Assembly (NCBI GenBank): GCA_951640165.1
Contig: OX621234.1
Span: forward strand, 33,050,549-33,114,548
Direction: 5' to 3'
Length of the DNA stretch: 64,000 nt
DNA from: Pseudoips prasinana
Taxonomy: Eukaryota; Arthropoda; Insecta; Lepidoptera; Nolidae
Shown here: positions 57,591 to 64,000 of the stretch, piece after piece
Layout: every line of letters begins with the position of its first letter
Position numbering within the stretch: the stretch's first letter is position 1
The notes under the pieces: model-generated
The model's database searches: none
What the model saw: only the letters and a program-made list of their open reading frames with translations
Told to the model about the DNA's origin: nothing
Translations under genes and position numbers: made by a program

Positions 57591-57966
57591 TCGCTCAGGC
57601 CCTTGCTCTATTCCGCTAGGTATACTAACTTTATGATTTCAACTTACATCATATTAGACAGAAATGTCCAATAAAGTTCGTCTTGAAAATAATAAATATA
57701 TCCTGTCATTGAATACGTAAATAAATTTCATTTAGATTAATAAAACTGCATCGATCCTAAAACTTAATTATTACGAAAAAAAAAACAAATATAAAATGAA
57801 ATATAGTAGGTACGAACATTTTTCTAGTACATACGAACCAAAATAACCTCAGCCGTCATTATAAAGCATATTGTTATGATCGTACTAAAATCAAAGATTT
57901 TGGGTTTATTATAATAGTTTATCCGGCAGTATTTTGGTTCTGTTAGCTGTTACCATCGTTCAATAT
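57591..57966. other. Unassigned AT-rich DNA between elements
   Basis: No gene or repeat recognised. Confidence 0.4.
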
Positions 57967-58016
57967 TTATTGATGATGATGATGACTCCAGACCGGTTTC
58001 GGTCACGGCGACTGCC

Positions 58017-60209
58017 TCAACTCCGTACAGATAGTTGTCGTTGGTGTGCTCGCATATGACTACAGTAGCCAATCTTATTTGAGAAGGTCCGCGCACATTG
58101 CGGGCATGTGAGCACACCATTATTAAAATTATAACTGATCGCCGCAGGTGGTCGGGCTTTCAGTTCGTCACGTCTAGAGTCAAGCTCTGACTGACGATGC
58201 TCCTCAAAGACAAAAACTTTGTTTTTGACTAGAGCTCTCCAATCAGATCTGTCGGCCGCAAGCCTTTCCCACAACGAGGGCTCAATGTCACATTTCTTCA
58301 TATGGCGTTTTTGCACATCTTTATATCGGAGGAACTGTCCGCCTTGCTTTCGTTTCCCCTCCTTCAGCTCGGAATAAAAGATACGCTTAGCCACTCGCTC
58401 CTCCGCCATTCGAGACACGTGACCGCACCATCGAAGCTGTCGCCGCATAAGGTAAGCCTCAATGCCACCAACATTGGCTCGTCGCAGCACTTCGGTGTTA
58501 CGCACACGATCAGACCATCGGATCTTAAGTATTTTACGCAGGCATTTAAGGTGGAATTGGTCTAGTGTGCGGATATGCCGACGGTATACAGTCCACGTCT
58601 CGGCGGAGTATAAGATGTTGGGCAATACTATTGCCGTATATACCGATATTTTGGTAGCCAGTTTGAGGTTATGGGAACGGAAGACCTTGGCATCCAGCTT
58701 GCCGAATGCTGCAGCAGCAGCACCGATTCTGCTGTTGATCTCAGCATCAAGGTCGCACTTCGATGTTAATGTGCTCCCCAGATACCGGAATTTATCAACC
58801 TGCTTTAACGAGTCCTCACCGAGTTTCATGGTCAGTGTCTCATGACCGTTATTGTCCAAGGACATAACTTCCGTCTTCTTGACACTGATCTTCAGACCAA
58901 ATTTTTGGCAAGCCTCGTGAAAGTTGGACATTAATTGCTGCAGGCTATTTGGGGATTCCGCCACGAAACACAGGTCATCTGCATACATGATCTCAGTGAT
59001 CATTGCATACGAAACTTTGGTGCGGGCCTTAAATCTGGCTAGATTAAAAAGATTGCCGTCTGTTCGGAAACGGATGCCAACTCCATCGGAAAATAATTGC
59101 AGGGCCTCACGGACTACGACTGCAAAGTACAACGCGAACAGTGTAGGTGCAAGAACACACCCTTGCTTCACCCCACAGGTAACGGGGAAGAAGTCTGACT
59201 GATCGTCGTCGACAGAGACACAGCACTCCATGTCATCATGCAGGAGTCTCAGGAGTCTCACAAATTTATCCGTGCATCCTAACTTTTCCAGTACTATCCA
59301 GAGGGCTTCTCGAGGCACACTATCAAAGGCTTTCTCAAGGTCAACGAAGCACAGGTATAGCTTTCGCCCCTGTTCACGGCTCTTTTCTTGTAGTTGACGC
59401 AATGAGAAAATCGCCTCACAAGTGCCTCGGTCAGGTCGGAAGCCAAACTGGGTTTCCGGCAAAATCTTTTCAGATAGGGTCATTAGGCGGTTTAGTAATA
59501 CTCTGGCAAAGACTTTTCCAGGGACTGATAAAAGTGAAATACCGCGGTAAGAGTTACAATCAGAACGGTCGCCCTTGCTTTTGTATAGGGCACAAATACG
59601 AGACACTTTAAAGTCTGCTGGAATGCGTTCCGTTTCCCACATAAGAACAAAAAGTTCATAAAAGGCTGAATGCAACTCGTCACCTCCATATTTGATCAAT
59701 TCTCCCGGTATGCAGTCCATGCCAGCCGCACGCTTATTTGGCTGTTGTTTTATGGCAAGAACGATCTCATTGCGTGACAGTGGCTCGTTCATCTGACTTG
59801 CTACTGACATCTGAGGCATCGATCTGATGTGTTCTAGATCAGCTGATCGATCAACATTAAGTAGGGCACTAAAGTGTTCAGCCCATCGCTTTACTATAGC
59901 GTCTTTAGATTCTAGAAGGCCTTTGCCGTCCATGGACTTCAAAGGGACCTTCAGCGAATTCCTCGTACTAATCAGTTTTCGAACCTCACCGTAGAACTCT
60001 CCGAGCTGATTCGTATCAGCGAGCCACTGCATGTGCCGAGCTTTTTCTTGCCACCACCGATTTTTTATTTCCCTAGAAAGTTTTCGCAGCTCCAGGTCAC
60101 TCTTTTTGATCTCTGCAGCGCCTCTACCTTGCTTCTCTCTGCTACCATTCCTAAGTAGGACACGATGTTTGCCGATTGCATCCGCAAGAACCCTATCGTT
60201 CTCATCAAA
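58017..60209 (-). CDS. RTE-like reverse transcriptase with C-terminal zinc finger
   Basis: Open from the codon after the TAG (60,209) to the stop near 58,017, about 730 codons; the first Met is at 60,032. Motifs: [35 protein letters not shown], motif [15 protein letters not shown], motif [18 protein letters not shown], motif [21 protein letters not shown], and [20 protein letters not shown]. Near the C-terminus CPQC and HMRAH form C-X2-C-X12-H-X3-H, a C2H2 finger. All catalytic Asp are present. It makes cDNA from its own RNA at a nicked target. Confidence 0.85.
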   Translation of the reverse strand, partial: FDENDRVLADAIGKHRVLLRNGSREKQGRGAAEIKKSDLELRKLSREIKNRWWQEKARHMQWLADTNQLGEFYGEVRKLISTRNSLKVPLKSMDGKGLLESKDAIVKRWAEHFSALLNVDRSADLEHIRSMPQMSVASQMNEPLSRNEIVLAIKQQPNKRAAGMDCIPGELIKYGGDELHSAFYELFVLMWETERIPADFKVSRICALYKSKGDRSDCNSYRGISLLSVPGKVFARVLLNRLMTLSEKILPETQFGFRPDRGTCEAIFSLRQLQEKSREQGRKLYLCFVDLEKAFDSVPREALWIVLEKLGCTDKFVRLLRLLHDDMECCVSVDDDQSDFFPVTCGVKQGCVLAPTLFALYFAVVVREALQLFSDGVGIRFRTDGNLFNLARFKARTKVSYAMITEIMYADDLCFVAESPNSLQQLMSNFHEACQKFGLKISVKKTEVMSLDNNGHETLTMKLGEDSLKQVDKFRYLGSTLTSKCDLDAEINSRIGAAAAAFGKLDAKVFRSHNLKLATKISVYTAIVLPNILYSAETWTVYRRHIRTLDQFHLKCLRKILKIRWSDRVRNTEVLRRANVGGIEAYLMRRQLRWCGHVSRMAEERVAKRIFYSELKEGKRKQGGQFLRYKDVQKRHMKKCDIEPSLWERLAADRSDWRALVKNKVFVFEEHRQSELDSRRDELKARPPAAISYNFNNGVLTCPQCARTFSNKIGYCSHMRAHQRQLSVRS

Positions 60210-61343
60210 CTAGTCCTCATTCTTACGGACTTTGACACCCAAAGTATTTTGAGCAGTGCCTAAAATATGAGAAGATAAAGCTCCCCACTCTGCATCAACC
60301 CCCTCCGCGCCGTTTCGTAGGGATGGGAGCGTACTAGCTAAAGTTTGTGCAAACTGTTGTCTAGTCCCGAGATTCTGAAGCTTATCTACATCTAAGCACG
60401 CAAGCTTCACTCTTCCTGATCTGCGGGGACGACGTAAGCAGAGATTCAATTTGGTGACAACAAGCCGGTGATCAGTCCAACAGTGTGCTCCCCGCATTAC
60501 ACGGGTTATTTGGATTTGGGAAATATCATTTTGTCGTACGATTGCGTAATCAATTAAAGGCCAGTGTTTTGATCGTGGGTGCATCCACGTAGCCTTGTGC
60601 TTGGCGCGAAGTCGGAACAAAGTGTTCGTTATAGTCATATCGAATTGAGCACAAAGACTAAGCAACAACCTGCCATTACTATTCATGTTGCCTATTCCGT
60701 GTCTGCCTAAAACTTTAGGCCAGGCTTCATAGTCCCGCCCGACTCTGGCATTAAAGTCGCCCAGTAGTAAGATCTGTTCACTGGGGCGTACGCGCTCGAG
60801 ACAGTGTGTCAACTCCTCATAAAATTTGTCCTTGATGTCATCAGACTTGTCCAGCGTTGGAGCATAGACACTGATGACATTAAGATAATTGTCGTGTTCA
60901 AGATGCAAGCGCAATGTGGTCACGCGGTCAGAAATGTGCACAGGATATTCCTGAAGACGCTTTAAGAGGTGGTTTTTGATAGCAAAACCAACGCCCGACC
61001 GCCGCGGTTCAGAGGCAGCAGTACCTTTCCACAGAAAAGTATACCCGCCACCGTCTTCCACCAGCTCCCCTTCGTCAGCGAGATGTGTTTCACTGAGAGT
61101 AGCCACATCTATATTATAGCGACGAAGTTCTCGAGCTACAATAGCGGTTTTTCGCTCAGGACAGGCGTTAGCATCACTATCGAGAAGCGTCCGAACGTTC
61201 CACGCGCCGAATGTCATAGTATTGGATGATGGTTGCGTTTTCTTTTTATTACTTGTGTAGCGTCGACCACGATAGAAATAGATGCAGAGGCAGCCGTGGT
61301 TACTACCCTCTCTTAAGTCGGGGTGAGCATTTTTTTGGGACAC
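60210..61343 (-). CDS. RTE-like endonuclease domain, ending at in-frame TAG
   Basis: 377 codons from ATG 61,343. After a basic start the APE-type endonuclease is complete: FGAWNVRTLL, TLSETHL (catalytic Glu), RSGVGFAI, ISVYAPT, LLGDFNARVG (Asp/Asn), WPLIDYAIV and TDHRLVV (His). It ends at TAG 60,210-60,212; the following codons continue in the same frame into the reverse transcriptase. One stop separates an otherwise unbroken ~1,109-codon ORF. Confidence 0.85.
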   Translation of the reverse strand: MSQKNAHPDLREGSNHGCLCIYFYRGRRYTSNKKKTQPSSNTMTFGAWNVRTLLDSDANACPERKTAIVARELRRYNIDVATLSETHLADEGELVEDGGGYTFLWKGTAASEPRRSGVGFAIKNHLLKRLQEYPVHISDRVTTLRLHLEHDNYLNVISVYAPTLDKSDDIKDKFYEELTHCLERVRPSEQILLLGDFNARVGRDYEAWPKVLGRHGIGNMNSNGRLLLSLCAQFDMTITNTLFRLRAKHKATWMHPRSKHWPLIDYAIVRQNDISQIQITRVMRGAHCWTDHRLVVTKLNLCLRRPRRSGRVKLACLDVDKLQNLGTRQQFAQTLASTLPSLRNGAEGVDAEWGALSSHILGTAQNTLGVKVRKNED

Positions 61344-61936
61344 CTTTTGTAGTCCCCTCCCTGGCTGAGCAGGGAAAGCAGTGCCTCCCTAAATAGAGCT
61401 GCTTTGTCACCCTGGGTGCTGCCGAATCCATTCTGTGACCCCATGCGCAGAGCGAAAGCGAGCACGGTGTACATACATACACCCCCAGAACCGCCCGTGT
61501 GCAGGCATCAGACAAAGCCTGGTTCGCTTCAATCCAGACCTCTCTACCTCACCCCATCGCCACAGGACTTTGCTGTAATCGGAGTCCATGTTCGGAAGCA
61601 GTCAGGTGCGCAGGAAATATTAAGGTGCATAAGTGTACGCGCAAACACAGATGCACACACTCGTCCTTCCCCTCCTATCTCTAGTGGAACGGAGAACCGC
61701 TACAACTAGAGGAGAGTTTGGATGATGTGTCTGGCCGACGGTAACTATACGCTCTCTACCGTCGCCCTTGGCCTTCCACAATTGCCGTGCTGTTCCGCCA
61801 AGTCCGCCAAACCCGCTGCATATCAGCTTGGGTTGCCTTCCTTGCCGAAACAGACTTTATGTACAAAGTGGGAGAGAGCCACAATAATACATTCGATTGT
61901 ACCTGTCGAACGCAAGGCAGTTTAACGTCTTGCCCA
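61344..61936 (-). other. 5' UTR of the RTE-like element
   Basis: GC-richer than the flank; several short frames, none with a domain. Probably contains the internal promoter. Confidence 0.4.
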
Positions 61937-62051
61937 GGACGAGTAATAATGCTATCGCAACTATAAAATAATAAAATATTTTTGTTCCTTATTACAATTA
62001 CCTATTTCTAGTCGTTTGTAAAGTTCAAAATGTAGGTAACTTTTGACTTGC

Positions 62052-62125
62052 TATATACCGAGAAACAGTACTAAGCTTGTTGAGATACACCTATCACAAA
62101 AAGCTTAGTACTATTTCTCGATATA
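62052..62125. repeat. Imperfect inverted duplication, 22-nt spacer
   Basis: 62,052-62,078 pairs with 62,101-62,125 apart from a 2-nt gap and one mismatch; aagctt is the inner end. Confidence 0.75.
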
Positions 62126-62214
62126 CTCGATTATCTACATATATTAAAATCGTAGGAAAGTCAAAACTGTACATTGAATATTTTTTTAAAGGATATTTGG
62201 GGCGTGATCTACCT

Positions 62215-62451
62215 TCAATATCAAAGCCAAAAATATAGTTGTTAGAATTTTTGTCTATGTGTCTGTTTGTCTGTATGTATGGCCGGGCTAAACTCAAAAA
62301 GTACTTCATGGATTTACTTAAAATTTTGCATGAATATTACTAAGAGGTCGGGTCAACATATACGCTACATATTATCATGCAATCACCTACTGGGGAGGAG
62401 CTGTGATAATTTATAAAATTTAACGCTGGTAAAACCGCGGGGCACGGCTAG
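62215..62451 (+). mobile_element. Helitron, 3' part
   Basis: gtcgggtcaacatatacgct, gctgtgataatttataaaat, aaaaccgcggggcacgg, then CTAG (62,448-62,451) followed by T. Same tail as 9,869-9,978. The 5' edge is uncertain. Confidence 0.55.
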
Positions 62452-63039
62452 TTAGTAATATAATGATTTGGCAGCACTGCTTTAAGGGCGTGAGTACAGT
62501 AGGCTTAAATACTCTTTGGGCGTGAGTGTGCTTGCTTTAGATATTCTATGTGAGTGTGGGTGTCGATCGATATCATGACAAAATAAAAAATACTTGTCTT
62601 TGATTGAATCGTCGCGTATAAAATCAGTGTGAAGTAGTATTTTTGTGGTTTTGTAATTTGTTTTAGATCTTTTGCTTAAAAGTTATCATAGAGGCGCTAA
62701 ACGTTGGGTTCTTAATAATCTTACAACTGTGAGTGCGTAATATATAATAATCTGAAGTATTTGTGGTTTTGAATTTAAGGTAGTAAATCTGACGCAGTGT
62801 CTATACACACAGTAATTTTTCCAATTACCCTTTTGGTACAGCCGTGTTAAGTAGTTAATGGTACCCAGAACGTATTTAGTACATATATAGGGTATTGCCG
62901 ACTTAGACACCGAGTAAAGCTTAAATTTGTTGCATTTGCAGTTGAGAACCTGTTGCTATTAAATTCAGGATCGCCTTTGCGATGCTGAACACTTAAAGAC
63001 AGTCAGTAGTATACACCTTGTGAAATAATAACTAGCACC
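62452..63039. other. Unassigned DNA, possible promoter and 5' UTR
   Basis: No repeat recognised. The last part would be the 5' UTR of the candidate first exon at 63,040. Confidence 0.35.
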
Positions 63040-63077
63040 ATGGAGGACGACGGTGATGATAAAGATGACACAAAAAG
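63040..63077 (+). CDS. Candidate first coding exon, acidic N-terminus
   Basis: ATG in a favourable context (agcaccATGG), reading MEDDGDDKDDTK and ending AAAAG|GTTTGT, a possible donor. 38 nt, so the next exon would start in phase 2. The highly acidic start is common in nuclear proteins. No partner exon was recognised in the remaining ~900 bp, so the gene would run out of the window. Confidence 0.35.
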
Positions 63078-63811
63078 GTTTGTAGAGTTACATTCAATTA
63101 TTTCACTTCAATCCATCATATTCATCATTGTTGATGAGTACTGTGGGTATTAAACGGCAATCATGACAATAGATAAAAAAAAACACTAAGTGGTGAGATT
63201 GAGCATAAAAAAATAAATAAATTCCAGTCTATATTTAAGAGTTATGTCTTTTAAAAGAAGGGTACGGGGCCTTCTCTTCTTTCACAAGACTAACTCTCAA
63301 ATATTAACTAAATCTAGAGTTTCAGTGCTCAAAATTAGATTGTCAGCTTATAACATAATTAGACAATCTTGTAACGGCCATGGCTTAGTTGTAGGGTGAT
63401 TTCATTACCATTATCTTCAGACCTACTGATAATGTATTTAAATTGCATGCCTGTTATATTCTAGATAATTCTAATAATGACTTTGAGATTCATCATCATG
63501 AGAATATCTTTTTCCATATCACACTGACTTTTCTCCTCATGGAAATATGGTTATTTACTTGTTGAATTTGCACGAATATCTTATGGTTCAATCGCAGTGT
63601 GGACTGTTCCAGTTTTAGGGCATGGATCGGCTGGTAATTTAGAGAATAATGAATCATTAGTGAAAATGTACCCTGAATATTTACATTTTCTTTTTTTTTT
63701 GTTTCATTTACCTTTGTATTGCAATCTTTCATTTGATAGATATTTAGCAATATATATATCAGATCTTGGGAGATTTTTCTTATTAGCCTCCTGGTTACCA
63801 GATGGTACCTG
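63078..63811. other. Unassigned DNA, possible intron
   Basis: A plus-strand frame (63,597-63,815) includes FLLASWLPDGTW and is preceded by an AG, but it is AT-rich and has no domain. Left unassigned. Confidence 0.3.
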
Positions 63812-63934
63812 GTGATACAGAAAATGTTAATTATGAATCCATAGGATTCATAATTAACATTTTCTGTACATACATACATAGACTCACGCCTGTTTCCCAG
63901 AGGGGTAGGCAGAGAGGTACATTTTCTGTATCAC
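63812..63934. repeat. Fold-back unit with 16-bp inverted ends
   Basis: gtgatacagaaaatgt (63,812-63,827) and its exact complement (63,919-63,934) enclose a 24-bp perfect fold-back (63,817-63,840 with 63,844-63,867, spacer ata) and a block near 63,868-63,918 with catacatacatagactcacg and cagaggggtaggcagag. I recall the latter as a frequent lepidopteran repeat. Confidence 0.7.
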
Positions 63935-64000
63935 TATAAGTATTAGAAATGCACAATTTCTGTTTAGATAGCACAATGGATGTATAAGAATCCAATACAG

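Larger units (their letters stand above)
57971..61936 (-). mobile_element. Nearly intact RTE-like non-LTR retrotransposon
   Basis: Single-ORF layout: a GC-richer 5' UTR of about 590 bp (61,344 to about 61,936), then endonuclease and reverse transcriptase in one frame, then a 3' UTR of only about 30 bp ending in (ATC)n, seen as (TGA)n at 57,971-57,985. The 5' edge is set by the drop in GC at about 61,936. The protein resembles elements annotated as craniofacial development protein 2-like in insect genomes. Clade (RTE or a close relative) is inferred. Confidence 0.75.

Noticed and set aside
58302..59611. Several plus-strand frames
   Set aside because: All are antisense to the RTE-like reverse transcriptase and show no domains.

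Overview
The window looks like nuclear DNA of a moth or butterfly (Lepidoptera). It is AT-rich, has no dense gene layout, and is packed with element types familiar from lepidopteran genomes: tRNA-headed SINEs, short Helitrons ending in CTAG, 3' ends of RTE-like elements followed by (TGA)n, and CR1, Jockey and I-clade retrotransposons, mariner and BEL/Pao. All family names come from recognising motifs by eye; no search was run.

Left part (1-36,000): mostly unassigned AT-rich DNA peppered with short repeats. I name three SINE groups (A, B, C), two RTE-like 3' tail groups (X, Y), a repeat with a gtgcgagt/actcgcac terminal hairpin (repeat D), and several non-autonomous Helitrons, including a head-to-tail tandem pair at 19.0-19.6 kb. 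Host-gene evidence is thin but present: an exon with the first half of a RING finger (13,103-13,485, minus), a 60-nt exon with clean splice sites (17,548-17,607, minus), a possible two-exon microprotein gene (34,973-35,816, minus), and a candidate first exon at 63,040 (plus).

Right part (36,045-61,936): about 26 kb of almost continuous, nested transposable elements. In order: an I-clade element with RNase H (minus), interrupted by a repeat D-type insertion; a mariner (minus, DD34D); a BEL/Pao LTR element (minus) bounded by a 5-bp target duplication ATTAT, whose 5' LTR was entered by a Jockey-like element and a deleted Tc1-like element; a CR1-like element (plus) split by a second CR1-like element (minus) with a 6-bp target duplication GATATA; and a nearly intact RTE-like element (minus) whose endonuclease-reverse transcriptase frame is broken by one in-frame TAG.

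The most unusual signal crosses all of these families: at least fifteen short-spacer inverted duplications (arms 13-47 bp, many perfect, spacers mostly 1-7 nt) in SINEs, Helitrons, retrotransposon genes, mariner and unassigned DNA. One site in mariner holds two back-to-back palindromes in the order C C' D D', as expected if both ends of a break had folded back and copied themselves before joining. This looks like a recurrent mutation process, or an assembly or library artefact, rather than a property of one element.
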